Shown piece by piece: positions 21,009 to 30,417 of a stretch of 61,240 nt of DNA. Every line of letters starts with the position of its first letter. Positions within the stretch are counted from its first letter, which is position 1. The position numbers were made by a program, and so were the translations under genes. Source of the stretch: an uncultured Holophagaceae bacterium (GTDB lineage Bacteria > Acidobacteriota > Holophagae > Holophagales > Holophagaceae); assembly GCA_903868115.1 (NCBI GenBank), contig CAIPUA010000177.1, positions 1 through 61,240 on the forward strand. Direction: 5' to 3'. The notes under the pieces were generated by a model, which had not been told where the DNA came from, searched no databases, and saw nothing but the letters and a program-made list of their open reading frames with translations.

Positions 21009-21632
21009 ATGCTGAACTTCGAGACCTTTCCCGTGGGGCCGCTCTCCTGCAACTGCGTCCTGGTGTGGGATGCGGCAAAGGGCACGGGCGTGGTGGTGGA
21101 CCCGGGCGACGAGGCCGGCAAGATCCGCCAGCGCGTGGAGGCCCTTGGCTTTAAGGTAACGGCCCTGCTGCACACTCATGCCCATTTCGATCATGTGGGC
21201 GCCACCAGAGAGCTGCAGGATCTCTGGCAATGCCCGGCTTATCTGCATCCGGCGGATGCCTTTCTCATCGAGAGCCTGCCCATGCAGACGGGAATGTTCG
21301 GCATGAAGTCGGTGCCGACCCCCGAGATGCAGCCCCTTGCCCATGGCGAGGTCTTCCACGATCTGACGGTGATTCACACGCCCGGGCATTCCCCAGGCGG
21401 TTGCTGCTTCCACGGGCACGGGGTGAACGGGGCGCTGCTGCTGTCCGGGGATACGCTCTTCCAGGGTGGAGTCGGCCGCACAGATCTACTGGGGGGCCAT
21501 TGGGATCAGCTGGAGGCCAGCATCCGGGAGGAACTCTATACCCTGGACGACGCCACCCGGGTGATCCCAGGGCATGGACCCATGACGACCCTCGGAGAGG
21601 AGGCCCTGGACAATTCTTTCGTGCGAAGATAG
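21009..21632 (+). CDS. Metallo-beta-lactamase-fold hydrolase, glyoxalase II-like
   Basis: 207 residues from ATG 21009 (ACGGAG upstream; 11 bases after the previous stop). Metal-binding motif THAHFDHVG (HxHxDH), then [14 protein letters not shown] (second His), [15 protein letters not shown] (bridging Asp) and PGHGP. This is the GloB-like subgroup without the C-terminal substrate domain, common in bacteria as thioester or persulfide hydrolases. The substrate is not defined by sequence. Confidence 0.9.
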   Translation: MLNFETFPVGPLSCNCVLVWDAAKGTGVVVDPGDEAGKIRQRVEALGFKVTALLHTHAHFDHVGATRELQDLWQCPAYLHPADAFLIESLPMQTGMFGMKSVPTPEMQPLAHGEVFHDLTVIHTPGHSPGGCCFHGHGVNGALLLSGDTLFQGGVGRTDLLGGHWDQLEASIREELYTLDDATRVIPGHGPMTTLGEEALDNSFVRR

Positions 21633-21657
21633 GAGGATCCCTTCCCAGGAGTCCACC

Positions 21658-22446
21658 ATGGAACCCTTGATCGCCTCTGTGGGCTGTTTCGGCCCCTTCG
21701 CCTTCGTCCTCCTCGTCTGGCTGATCAGCTGCCTCAAGATCGTCAACGAGTACGAAAGGGCCGTCATCTTCCGCCTGGGCAAGGTGCTGGCCCAGCCCAA
21801 GGGTCCGGGGCTCGTCTTCATCTTCAAGCCCATCGACCGGGGCGTGATCGTGAGCCTGCGCACGGTGGTGCTGGATGTGCCGAGCCAGGATGTCATCACC
21901 CGCGACAATGTGAGTCTGAAGGTCAGCGCCGTGGTCTACTTCCGCGTGCTGGACGTGAAGCAGGCCATCATCGGCGTGGAGAACTACTATTATGCCACCA
22001 GCCAGATCGCCCAGACCACGCTGCGCTCCATCCTGGGCGAAGTGAGCCTGGATGAGCTGCTGGCGGACCGCGAGAAGCTCAGCAAGCGTCTCCGCGAGAT
22101 CATTGACTCTTCCACCGAGCCCTGGGGCATCGAGGTGACGGCCGTGGAACTCAAGAGCGTGGATCTGCCCGAGCAGATCCAGCGCGCCATGGGCAAGCAG
22201 GCCGAGGCCGAGCGCGAGAAGCGCGCCAAGGTCATCGCCGCGGAAGGCGAACTCCTGGCCAGCCAACAGCTCTTGGAAGCCGCCAACAAGATCAGTCAGA
22301 ACCCCGTGGCCATCCAGATGCGCTACCTCCAGACCCTTTCCGAGATCGCCGTGGAGAAGAACAGCACCATCGTCTTCCCGCTGCCCATGGAATTGCTGAA
22401 GATGATGGATCGCATCGGCGCGCCGCAGCCTCCGAAAGAAACCTGA
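21658..22446 (+). CDS. SPFH/band-7 (stomatin, slipin) membrane protein
   Basis: 262 residues. One N-terminal membrane segment ([17 protein letters not shown]), then the SPFH domain ([44 protein letters not shown], spread over residues 25-180), an Ala/Glu/Lys coiled coil ([20 protein letters not shown]) and a family-type end (VFPLPMELL). Slipin-type proteins scaffold membrane microdomains, often with an NfeD-like partner. No NfeD gene is adjacent. A strong AGGAGG is about 25 bases upstream and AGGAG closer to the ATG. Confidence 0.93.
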   Translation: MEPLIASVGCFGPFAFVLLVWLISCLKIVNEYERAVIFRLGKVLAQPKGPGLVFIFKPIDRGVIVSLRTVVLDVPSQDVITRDNVSLKVSAVVYFRVLDVKQAIIGVENYYYATSQIAQTTLRSILGEVSLDELLADREKLSKRLREIIDSSTEPWGIEVTAVELKSVDLPEQIQRAMGKQAEAEREKRAKVIAAEGELLASQQLLEAANKISQNPVAIQMRYLQTLSEIAVEKNSTIVFPLPMELLKMMDRIGAPQPPKET

Positions 22447-22505
22447 GTCGCTGGACTCAGCGCGGCGTTGGTCCCAACCCAATCGGAAGGTATATGGAGG
22501 CAACC

Positions 22506-23333
22506 ATGCAGCGCACGCTTCGCCCACAGAGTCTCGTTTCCGCCGTGGCGATTCTCGTCGCCATCCTCATTGTGCCGGGCGCTTCCGCCGCCCCGCCAAC
22601 GCCCAAACCGCCTACGGTCGCCCCGGTTACGGCCAAACCTCCGGCCGCAGTTGGAAATGCGCAGTCCGTGCCGCGGTTGGCCGACAACCCGGTCATTAAC
22701 TCGTTCTCCACCCCGACCCCTAAAATTGTCCAAGGCGATCCGCTCCGCTTTGACTGGATTGTGGTGCCCGGCACCGGGGGGAGCCCGATCACGAAGGTGA
22801 CGATCAACGGACCAACAGGGACCACGCCCTACACTTCGACATTGGCATCGGGTTCCTACACTCTGTCGAGCACCGCCGCCGTTGGGTTTTCAGCCACCTT
22901 GACCTTCACACTGACCGCCTGGAACGCGAAGGGAAACACCTCGACGCGAATTACGACCGTCAAAATGATCACAGGTGAGGAAGCGTGGAGGAAAATCGAG
23001 ATCATGAACATGGACTCGAGGCCGGTCAATTTCTCGGTAGGCATGCCAGTCGACTTCCAGGTGTTCATCAAAAACCACAGTGACGATGCCGTCGTGAAAT
23101 CCGTAGAAATTTACCTTTTACAGGCGGCCCAGGGGGGCACTAAAGTCGTCGCAAAACTGATGGATGTTACCCTTCCACCTGGGAAACCCACCTGGCAAAC
23201 CCTGCAAGACACCGGTTTCACCCCAGCAGCGAACGGCGTTTACACCCTCGACATCGTTTACAGGGGTTGGCACAAGACGAAGAACTTCAAGACCGCCCCG
23301 ACAACGATGTACACGATCCAATCTGCGCCTTGA
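22506..23333 (+). CDS. Secreted Ig-like protein of unknown function
   Basis: 275 residues from ATG 22506, which follows GGAGG. Signal peptide (SAVAILVAILIVPGASAAPP), then a Pro/Ala/Thr linker to about residue 60 and two beta-rich stretches. The first (PVINSFSTPTPKIVQGDPL...) looks like a PKD/Ig-type fold, the second (VDFQVFIKNHSDDAVVKSV) like a CARDB-like domain. Codon use is less GC-biased than in the neighbours (many codons ending in A or T), which suggests later acquisition or weak selection. No family motif is recognised. Confidence 0.75.
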   Translation: MQRTLRPQSLVSAVAILVAILIVPGASAAPPTPKPPTVAPVTAKPPAAVGNAQSVPRLADNPVINSFSTPTPKIVQGDPLRFDWIVVPGTGGSPITKVTINGPTGTTPYTSTLASGSYTLSSTAAVGFSATLTFTLTAWNAKGNTSTRITTVKMITGEEAWRKIEIMNMDSRPVNFSVGMPVDFQVFIKNHSDDAVVKSVEIYLLQAAQGGTKVVAKLMDVTLPPGKPTWQTLQDTGFTPAANGVYTLDIVYRGWHKTKNFKTAPTTMYTIQSAP

Positions 23334-23457
23334 TGCGGGGACAATAGACATCTTTAAGATCGCCCAGCCAGGGGGTAGTGACTTCCAGGGAATCGTTGTG
23401 AGTGCCGGTGGCTTCTAATGAGTCCTGATTGATCGCTACACTATCGAGGGAGGCTCC

Positions 23458-24219
23458 GTGCTCGATCAGTGGATGCATCAGACCCATGCTCTGCCTTGGC
23501 TGCTGGCGATGTTCCTGGCGGGTCTTCTCGGCTCCTTGGGCCACTGTGCCGGCATGTGCGGACCCATCGTGGCGGCCTTCGGCATGGCCCAGGCCCGGTT
23601 GGGAGGTCGGCCCTGGCTGCGCCTTTTGCTCTTCCAATTGGGTCGAGTGACCACCTACACGATGCTTGGCGCCTTGATCGGCTTCCTGGGGGGATTCAGC
23701 CGCATGAAGGATATCCAGGACATGCACGCCTGCTGTCGGCCCGAAGGTCAAGCCCTGATTGCGGCCCAGGCGTGGGCCTGGCAGATCTGGGTGAAGCTGG
23801 CCATCGGCCTGCTCATGCTGTCGCTGGGCCTACTCCTGCTGCTGGGGCGGCGGGTGGATGCGCTGATGGAATTCCGTCTGCCCGCGCCTTTGCAGAGGTT
23901 CCTGGGCCGGAGCTTGGCGCAGGGTGGCCTGCCCTTCGTGCTGGGGCTGGGCTGGGGTCTGATTCCTTGCGGACTGGTCTATGTGATGCTGTTGCGCACA
24001 CTGGACGCCAGCAGTTGGCGCATGGGGGCCGCAGGCATGGCTGCCTTTGGTCTGGGCTCCATGCCGGTCCTCCTAGGTCTGGGCTTCCTCGGCGCCCGGC
24101 TCAGCCAGGCTTGGCGGTCCCGGCTGCTGCAACTCGGTGGTTTGCTGGTAGCAGGGATGGGTGCCTGGATTCTGATTCAGGCAATAACGCTGCTGAGGTT
24201 GCAGCTCAGCGGCGGTTGA
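23458..24219 (+). CDS. TauE/SafE-like (UreH-type) membrane protein linked to the cbb3 locus
   Basis: 253 residues, about six membrane segments. Motifs GSLGHCAGMCGP in helix 1 and GLIPCGLVY in helix 5 are typical of the small 'sulfite exporter TauE/SafE family' proteins found in cco clusters. Members near cbb3 genes are thought to help copper or oxidase assembly (family knowledge; role unproven). The start is GTG with GGGAGG upstream. It converges on ccoI and overlaps its 3' end by 14 bases. Confidence 0.85.
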   Translation: MLDQWMHQTHALPWLLAMFLAGLLGSLGHCAGMCGPIVAAFGMAQARLGGRPWLRLLLFQLGRVTTYTMLGALIGFLGGFSRMKDIQDMHACCRPEGQALIAAQAWAWQIWVKLAIGLLMLSLGLLLLLGRRVDALMEFRLPAPLQRFLGRSLAQGGLPFVLGLGWGLIPCGLVYVMLLRTLDASSWRMGAAGMAAFGLGSMPVLLGLGFLGARLSQAWRSRLLQLGGLLVAGMGAWILIQAITLLRLQLSGG

Positions 24220-26614
24220 GGCGCAGGGAATTTCCGATGACGGACAAACTGGAAAGCACCATCGCGCCCGCCGCCAGGATCGGATTCAGCACCCCCGTGG
24301 CGGCCAAGGTGATTCCGATGGCGTTGTAGGCGAAGGCCCAGAAGAGGTTCTGGCGCACCACCCGATGGACGGTGGAGGCTAGGGCAAAGGTCTCGGGGAT
24401 GAGCAGAAGCGAGGCATTCAACAGCACCACGGGCGCGGAGTTCAGGGCCAGATCTGCCCCCGATCCCATGGCGATCCCCAAATCAGCCGCCGCCAAGGCC
24501 GGCGCATCGTTGATGCCATCACCCACCATGGCCACGACCCGGCCGTCTTCCTGGAAGCGTCGGATGACCGCAGCCTTTTCGGTCGGCGGTACTTCGCCCA
24601 GAGCTTCATCCACGCCCAGCAATGCGCCAATACGGACCGTTGTGGCGCAGGCATCCCCGGAGAGCAGCACGGTGTGCACCCCCCGGGCTCGCAGGGCGGC
24701 GATCACGCCTGTGGCCTCGGGACGCAGGCGGTCGCCGAAGGCCAAGGCGCCCCGGGATTGGCCCTCGATGGCCACAAAGGCCACGGTGAGCCCCTCCGCC
24801 TGCCAGGCCGCCATCCGGTCCAGCAGCCCTTCGGCCACGACCACACCTTCTTCGGCCATCAGTCGCAGGCTGCCAACGGCAACACGCTGGTTGCTCACCG
24901 TGCCAAGGAGACCGCTGCCCTCCCGAATCACGACCTCCCGAGCCTCGAGCAAGGCGAGACCTTTCTCCTTGGCAAGGCGTACGACAGCTTTTCCCAGAGG
25001 ATGCTCGGAGTAGGATTCCAGCGCGGCCACCAGGTCCAGAGGCGCGTCGAGCAGTTCCCGCACCCGCACATCGCCTTCGGTAGCGGTGCCGGTCTTGTCC
25101 AGCACCAGCACATTCACCCGCCGGAACGTCTCCAATACGCTTACGTCCCGCACCAGGATGCCCCGGCGCGAGGCGGCTCCCACCGCCGCAGTAGTGGCCA
25201 GCGGCGTGGCGATGCCCAGGGCGCAGGGACAGGCGATGACGAGCACGGCGATGGCCCGCAGCATGGCCTCTGCGGGAGGTAGATGCACCGCCAGACACAC
25301 GACCAGGGTCAGGGCGGCCACCCCCAGCACCGTGGGGATGAAGATGCGCGAGACCCGATCCACGGCCCGCTCCAGAGGGCTGCGGCTGGCGAGGGAACTC
25401 TCGACGGCCCGAACAATCTGGGCGAGGGTGGATTCCGCGCCGGCCCGTGTGACCCGAATTTCCAACACCCCCGCAGCGTTGAGCGCGCCGCAGATGACCT
25501 CGTCGCCCACCGTTTTGGCCAGAGGCTCGGATTCGCCGGTCACCACCGATTCATCCACCAGGGAGGTGCCCGCCACCACGATGCCATCGGCCGGGATGCG
25601 CTCTCCGGCCTTCACCAGAAAGACCACGCCGGGCTCCAGGGCCTCGATGGACACGAAATGTTCCCTGTCCTCCAAACGCAGGCGAGCCTTCTTGGGCAGC
25701 AGGCGGTGCAGCAGGGCGATGGCCTTGGCGCTGCGCTCCTTGGCGCCCCGTTCCAGGGCCTTGCCGGTGAGCATGAGGGTGACGATGGCGCAGGCCGTAT
25801 CGAAGTAGAAATGCTTGCCCCCCAGGAAAGCCTGAACAGTGCTGTAGCCGAAGGCCGCCAGCACACCCACGGAGATCAGGGCCTCCATGCGCAAATACCC
25901 CTGGCGCAGCCCCAGCCAGGCAATGCGGTGGATGGGCCAGGCTGAGTAGAACAGCGCTGGGATGGTAAGGGCCATCAGGATCAGAGGCACACCCCGGCGC
26001 GCCCAATCCGCGATGCCTTCCCAGTAGCTCGCGTAGATCACTAGGCTGAAGAGCATCACGTTCATCCACATGGCCCCTGCGAGTCCAAGGCGCAGCAACA
26101 GATCCTGCCATTCCTTGCGCCCACCTTCGCGCTCGCCGAGGTATTCCGTGGCCCGGTAGCCCAGCGAAGCCACCCGTTCACCGATGCGATCCGGCGCCAG
26201 ATACTGGGGACAGTAGCGCACCTTCAGGAGATCCGAAGTAAACATCACTTCGGCGGAACGGATGCCCGACTCCCTCGAAAGGATGTGCTCGATGACCCAA
26301 CCGCAGGAGGTGCACCACATCCCGGAGACCTGGTACAGCACTTCTCGGGTTTCGGCGCCCTCCGGGATGTTGGAGCCACCGTAGGCTGCAGCCTCGTCCG
26401 TCAGCCCGATGAGGCCCATGCGCAGGCTGCGTTGGAATACCTCGGTCTGGCGAGGATCCATGCCCTCGACCAGGGTGCCGCTCTCTCGGAGAATGGCGTA
26501 GACATTCAGGCAACCCGTGCAGCAGAAAGTCTTTGGCACATCCCCGAAGCGCTGAATCTGGGGATGCCTTGCCGCGGGGGCACCGCAGAGATCACAGGCC
26601 TGCTCCTCGCTCAT
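24206..26614 (-). CDS. ccoI: cbb3-associated copper-translocating P1B-type ATPase CcoI
   Basis: Exports copper for insertion into the binuclear centre of cbb3 oxidase. 802 residues. An N-terminal metal-binding zone (CDLCGAPAA... TFCCTGC) is followed by one HMA domain (SGMWCTSCGWVIEHIL), membrane helices, TGESEPLAKTVGDE (actuator), ACPCALGIATPL (CPC copper site near 467), DKTGTATEGDV (phosphorylated Asp near 505) and MVGDGINDAPALAAADLGIAMGSG, the last being two adjoining motifs. The CxxC...CCxxC head is diagnostic of the FixI/CcoI branch. Its ATG overlaps the stop of the 53-residue gene upstream. Confidence 0.95.
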   Translation of the reverse strand: MSEEQACDLCGAPAARHPQIQRFGDVPKTFCCTGCLNVYAILRESGTLVEGMDPRQTEVFQRSLRMGLIGLTDEAAAYGGSNIPEGAETREVLYQVSGMWCTSCGWVIEHILSRESGIRSAEVMFTSDLLKVRYCPQYLAPDRIGERVASLGYRATEYLGEREGGRKEWQDLLLRLGLAGAMWMNVMLFSLVIYASYWEGIADWARRGVPLILMALTIPALFYSAWPIHRIAWLGLRQGYLRMEALISVGVLAAFGYSTVQAFLGGKHFYFDTACAIVTLMLTGKALERGAKERSAKAIALLHRLLPKKARLRLEDREHFVSIEALEPGVVFLVKAGERIPADGIVVAGTSLVDESVVTGESEPLAKTVGDEVICGALNAAGVLEIRVTRAGAESTLAQIVRAVESSLASRSPLERAVDRVSRIFIPTVLGVAALTLVVCLAVHLPPAEAMLRAIAVLVIACPCALGIATPLATTAAVGAASRRGILVRDVSVLETFRRVNVLVLDKTGTATEGDVRVRELLDAPLDLVAALESYSEHPLGKAVVRLAKEKGLALLEAREVVIREGSGLLGTVSNQRVAVGSLRLMAEEGVVVAEGLLDRMAAWQAEGLTVAFVAIEGQSRGALAFGDRLRPEATGVIAALRARGVHTVLLSGDACATTVRIGALLGVDEALGEVPPTEKAAVIRRFQEDGRVVAMVGDGINDAPALAAADLGIAMGSGADLALNSAPVVLLNASLLLIPETFALASTVHRVVRQNLFWAFAYNAIGITLAATGVLNPILAAGAMVLSSLSVIGNSLRLNRR

Positions 26615-26772
26615 GGGTGACCGTGCTGCTGTCCGCGCTCGTCAAGCATGATTGGATTGGCTCTCACCGACAGGCGGTAGGTCACGATCATGATGCCGAT
26701 GAAGAGCAGGCCGATGAGACCGAACATCACGGGAAAGAAGGCGAAACGCTTCGAGGGTTGCGGCATGGTCAT
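26611..26772 (-). CDS. 53-residue single-span membrane protein between ccoG and ccoI
   Basis: Read directly from the sequence. It begins MTMPQPSKRFAFFPVMFG, has one strong membrane segment (FGLIGLLFIGIMIVTY) and ends VRANPIMLDERGQQHGHP. Its ATG overlaps the ccoG stop (ATGA, 26769-26772) and its stop overlaps the ccoI start (26611-26614), so all three are coupled. The position is that of ccoH/fixH, but the protein is about a third of normal CcoH length and has no recognisable FixH domain. It could be a reduced CcoH or an unrelated assembly peptide. The two overlaps make it very likely to be real. Confidence 0.75.
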   Translation of the reverse strand: MTMPQPSKRFAFFPVMFGLIGLLFIGIMIVTYRLSVRANPIMLDERGQQHGHP

Positions 26773-28091
26773 TTCCTGGGCGGTGGCATGAGAAAAGTTA
26801 GTTCCGTGACTTCCGGCTTACGGTCGCCCTGGGCTTGGGCCAGCACCCGAATCTGGTTGACCTCCTGGGCGACCTCCCATGGAAAGGCGCGAAGATCCAC
26901 CGTCTGTTCGAGGACTTCCCCAACGGCGAGAGACACGGGATTGTTTGGCAACGCCAGTTCCCCACCCGGCAGTCCCTCGACCCAAAGCCGCACAGTGGTG
27001 GCGTGGGGCGAGCGGTTGGCCAGCTTCACCCGGACGCGATTCACCACCCTGCCATCCGGTTGAACGGAGTAGAGGGTGCTCCGGTCCGACGCGAGGTAAA
27101 CCAGCACCGGACGACGCAGGGAAAGCGCCGTAGCCAACCCGATGAGATAGAAGAGCATGATCAGCAGGATCACCCAGCGTTTGGCGTCTCTCAGACCAAT
27201 ACGGTGCAACCAGGACTCCCGGGGCTTCTCCGCAACGGAAGCCTCGCCCCAGGTGTAGTGGATGAGGCCCAGATGACCCACGCGGCGCAGCACATCCTCG
27301 CAGGCATCGACGCAGTCGCCACAATGCACGCATTCAATTTGAAAGGGGCCCTTCCGAATATCGATGCCCATTTCGCAGACCCGGACGCATTTTTCGCAGT
27401 CGATACAGGCCGTCTCCGGATCTTCGTAACGCACCAACAGCGTGTGCCGGTCCTGGAGCATGCCCTGCAGGTAGCCGTAGGGACAGATCGTCGTGCAGAA
27501 CTTCTGGCGCACCAGGGTGAGATCCAGGAAGGTGAGTAGAGTTACGGTGGCGCCCGTGATCCCGCCCACTGTTACCAGATCCAGATGGAGCAAGCGCTGC
27601 AACAGATCCCGGGGTTCCACGAAGTACGAGGTAAAGACGAAGGCAAGAAACACCGAGGCTGTTGCCAGCACCGCATAGGAGATGGCCTTGGCGGCCACAC
27701 TAGCGGAACCCTTCGAAAAGAGTTTCTGCGCCGTCTTGCGTCCCCATGCTTCCACCGCCTGGCTCCATTCGCTGAAGATCATCTGGGGGCATGCATAGCT
27801 GCAATAGATGCGCCCGTAGAAGATGGCCGAGGCCACCACCAGAAACATCAGGAACATGATGGCGAAGAACAGGATCGCGAACTCGCTGATCCACAGCTCG
27901 AAACCCGCCAGATAAAAGCGCTGACGCGGGATATCAAAGCGCATCAGGTTGGAAAAGGGCAACACCAGAAAGATAAGGAAGAAAACCAAGTGGAAACGCT
28001 TCCGCGTGCGCCGATGCTGGGTGTCGGCTGGTGAGAGCGGGGGCTTCCGATCGCCACGGAGGCGCTGGATTTGGGCCTGCTGGGTGTTCAT
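26769..28091 (-). CDS. ccoG: Cytochrome c oxidase accessory protein CcoG (polyferredoxin)
   Basis: Membrane iron-sulfur protein needed for cbb3 assembly, thought to reduce copper for delivery. 440 residues. Membrane segments near 35, 85, 160 and 190 frame CSYACPQMIFSEW and CTTICPYGYLQGML. Two 4Fe-4S motifs follow: CIDCEKCVRVCEMGIDI and CVHCGDCVDACEDVL. Another membrane segment and a C-terminal Ig-like FixG domain (TTVRLWVEGLPGGELALP) complete the classic CcoG plan. It precedes the 53-residue gene and ccoI. Confidence 0.96.
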   Translation of the reverse strand: MNTQQAQIQRLRGDRKPPLSPADTQHRRTRKRFHLVFFLIFLVLPFSNLMRFDIPRQRFYLAGFELWISEFAILFFAIMFLMFLVVASAIFYGRIYCSYACPQMIFSEWSQAVEAWGRKTAQKLFSKGSASVAAKAISYAVLATASVFLAFVFTSYFVEPRDLLQRLLHLDLVTVGGITGATVTLLTFLDLTLVRQKFCTTICPYGYLQGMLQDRHTLLVRYEDPETACIDCEKCVRVCEMGIDIRKGPFQIECVHCGDCVDACEDVLRRVGHLGLIHYTWGEASVAEKPRESWLHRIGLRDAKRWVILLIMLFYLIGLATALSLRRPVLVYLASDRSTLYSVQPDGRVVNRVRVKLANRSPHATTVRLWVEGLPGGELALPNNPVSLAVGEVLEQTVDLRAFPWEVAQEVNQIRVLAQAQGDRKPEVTELTFLMPPPRK

Positions 28092-28157
28092 GGGAGTCGT
28101 CTTTCAGACATGGAGCGGGACCCGGCGGTGGGCCCCGGTCCAGGATCGCGCATCCGC

Positions 28158-30101
28158 TCAGTCTGCGGCAGGTCGATACCGAATCTTCGGATTGGGCGAA
28201 GGCACCGTCAGGCATTCCTCGTAATGCTCGAAGCGCTTCATAAGGATGGCGTGGGTGGGGCAGCGCGAGGCGCACATGGCGCAGCGGATACAGGTGCCCT
28301 CGTCCTTGAGCATGATGCCGCCCAGTTCGTCCTTCTCTTCAGCCTTCAGCGCGGAGTATTCAGTCTGGCTGATTTCCGCTCCGGCCTGGAAAAGGCGCTC
28401 CCAGGCTTCCCCATCCGGCAAGTGGCTGAGACCCACGAGCTTGATGAGGTTCTCGGGACAGATATCCACACAGCCGTTGCAGGCGATGCAGATGCTGGTA
28501 TCGAACACGGTGTTGATGTCGCAGCGCAGGCAGCGGGCCCCCTGGCGGCGGGCCATGGCTTCGGGGAAACTCAGTTCCACATTTTCCAACGAGGCGGCAC
28601 GGACCTCACTCGCCACGAGCGGCGGATTGCAGCGAGGCGCCTCGTACCAGCCCTCGGCCATGGTGTAGGCGGCAGGCAGCCAGCGCTTGCGCAGCACCAC
28701 CTCGGTGCAGGTTCCGCGCAGGAAATCGTGCATGGAGCGCGCCGCTGTGTGGGCCGAGGCGATGGCATCGATGAAGAGACGAGGACCGTGGGCGATATCG
28801 CCGCAGGCAAAAACATCGGGCGCGGTGGTCTGGTAGGTGGCGCGATCCACCTTGATGAGGCCGCGCTCGGCTTCCACACCCTCTTCAGGATTCAGGAAGG
28901 ACAGATCCGAACTCTGGCCGATGGCGAAGATGATGGTGTCCGCGAGGAGATCCTCGGTCTCGCCCTCAGCGAAACGAGGTTCGAAGCGACCTTCGGCGTT
29001 GAAGACCGACAGGCACTTGTTCATGCGGAGGCCAATGGCTCGACCACCTTCCACGATGATTTCCCGTGGCCCGCGACGGTTGTGCAGGCGAATGCCTTCC
29101 TCTTCGCCCTCGTGGATTTCAACATCATCCGCCGGCATCTCTTCGAGAGATTCCAGGCAGACCACATGGGTTTCCTTGTCGCCGCTGGTGCGCAGGGCGC
29201 TGCGGGCCACATCGTAGGCGACTTGTTCACCCCGGCCCAACTCCTCCAGGGCCTCCTCACGACCCATGGAATCCACAGGACGCAGGGCGCTGCGGGCCAC
29301 GTCGTAGGCCACGTTGCCACCGCCAACCACCACGATGCGACGGCCCATGGGGAGGGGTTTTCCCAGGTTGAAGGCACGGAGAAATTCCATGCCGTCATAG
29401 ACGCCTTCCGCCTCACCCCCAGGCAGGGAGAGCTTCCGGCCTTTGGGCAGGCCCACGCCCAGGAAGATGGCGCTGTAGCCCTCGGCCCGCAAGCTGGCCA
29501 GGGTGAAATCCCGCCCCAACCGCATATTGCACTTGAGCTCCACACCCATGGAAAGGATGGCCTGGATCTCATGGCGAACCAACTCGCGGGGTAGCCGAAA
29601 GACTGGCACGCCCACGGTGAGCATGCCGCCGGGTTCAGCGTCGGCCTCGAAAACCGTCACCTTGTAGCCGAGCTGGATGAGATCGTGAGCGACGGTGAGG
29701 CCGCTCACGCCGGCTCCGACCACGGCCACGCGTTCGTAATCACCGCGATCCGGGGGCAGCGTGCGCAGATCGCAGCCCTCCCGGTACTTGGAATAATCAC
29801 CGGTTTCGGGGCCGGACTGGTCCGTGGCGAAGCGCTTGAGGGCGCGAATCGCCACGGGCTCGTCCAGAGAACCCCGTCGACAGCTCGCCTCGCAAGGCGC
29901 GCCGCAGACGCGCCCGCAAATGGAGGCAAAAGGATTGGTGGCTCGCGCGATGCGGTAGGCGTCCTCGTGTCGACCTTCGGCGATGGCCGTCACATAACCG
30001 CAGGCGTCCGTATGCACTGGGCAGGCGTGCTGGCACTTGACCATCTCCACCCAGTACTGCGAATCATCCGGAACTCTGAGCTGCCAATTCCCGTTTTGCA
30101 C
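28158..30101 (-). CDS. GltD-like FAD/NAD(P) oxidoreductase with C-terminal 4Fe-4S ferredoxin domain
   Basis: 647 residues, GTG start. The N-terminal Fe-S region has CQHACPVHTDACGY and CGRVCGAPCEASC. It leads into two dinucleotide folds (VAVVGAGVSGLTVAHDL and IVVVGGGNVAYDVARSALR). After the flavin domain come CLRCDINTVFD, CIACNGCVDICPENLI and CIRCAMCASRCPTHAI, ligands for two 4Fe-4S clusters. The plan matches glutamate synthase small subunit-type electron bifurcating or transfer modules. Its place inside the cbb3 operon, four bases after the previous stop, suggests electron delivery to oxidase assembly (e.g. to CcoG) or to the quinone pool; that is inference. An 11-residue element, VAYDVARSALR, occurs twice, 30 residues apart. 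Confidence 0.88.
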   Translation of the reverse strand: MQNGNWQLRVPDDSQYWVEMVKCQHACPVHTDACGYVTAIAEGRHEDAYRIARATNPFASICGRVCGAPCEASCRRGSLDEPVAIRALKRFATDQSGPETGDYSKYREGCDLRTLPPDRGDYERVAVVGAGVSGLTVAHDLIQLGYKVTVFEADAEPGGMLTVGVPVFRLPRELVRHEIQAILSMGVELKCNMRLGRDFTLASLRAEGYSAIFLGVGLPKGRKLSLPGGEAEGVYDGMEFLRAFNLGKPLPMGRRIVVVGGGNVAYDVARSALRPVDSMGREEALEELGRGEQVAYDVARSALRTSGDKETHVVCLESLEEMPADDVEIHEGEEEGIRLHNRRGPREIIVEGGRAIGLRMNKCLSVFNAEGRFEPRFAEGETEDLLADTIIFAIGQSSDLSFLNPEEGVEAERGLIKVDRATYQTTAPDVFACGDIAHGPRLFIDAIASAHTAARSMHDFLRGTCTEVVLRKRWLPAAYTMAEGWYEAPRCNPPLVASEVRAASLENVELSFPEAMARRQGARCLRCDINTVFDTSICIACNGCVDICPENLIKLVGLSHLPDGEAWERLFQAGAEISQTEYSALKAEEKDELGGIMLKDEGTCIRCAMCASRCPTHAILMKRFEHYEECLTVPSPNPKIRYRPAAD

Positions 30102-30105
30102 AGCG

Positions 30106-30417
30106 TCAATCCTCGTGGAACTTGCGGATCGCGAAGGCGACCAGCACGACGACGTAAACCAGGGCCAGGACGGTCACGGTGTAGACCAGGGCAGGGTTGG
30201 TCTTCGAAACCTCATTGAATTTCTGCACCAGGGAGCCGCGGGTGGCATGGCCCGTGTCGCCATACATTTGAAGGAAGATGTATGCCGTGGCGCCGAGTCC
30301 AATGACCGGAAAGGCCAGCTTGAGAAAGCCCGGCACATCCGTGCCCTTCTTCTCGGTCATCCAGCCATCGGCATATTCCTTCAGTTCTTCCGGGTGCTTG
30401 GGATTCTGGTCGTTCAT
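30106..30417 (-). CDS. Small two-span membrane protein in the ccoP position
   Basis: 103 residues. Soluble N-terminus (PEELKEYADGWMTEKKGTD), then two membrane segments (LAFPVIGLGATAYIFLQMYG and VYTVTVLALVYVVVLVAFAI) and a short charged end, RKFHED. There is no CXXCH. It follows the CcoQ/CcoS-like gene with an ATGA overlap. In standard ccoNOQP order this is where diheme CcoP sits; the first half vaguely recalls the CcoP membrane anchor, but heme domains are missing. It may be an accessory subunit of the oxidase. Confidence 0.75.
   Translation of the reverse strand: MNDQNPKHPEELKEYADGWMTEKKGTDVPGFLKLAFPVIGLGATAYIFLQMYGDTGHATRGSLVQKFNEVSKTNPALVYTVTVLALVYVVVLVAFAIRKFHED

Noticed and set aside
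21265-22527. 420-codon frame on the minus strand across the hydrolase and SPFH genes
   Set aside because: Low complexity His/Leu/Gly pattern and three real genes on the plus strand; a shadow.
29191-29310. Sequencing or assembly duplication in the FAD oxidoreductase
   Set aside because: The copies differ at several bases and the frame is kept; not a simple assembly artefact, so kept as a finding.
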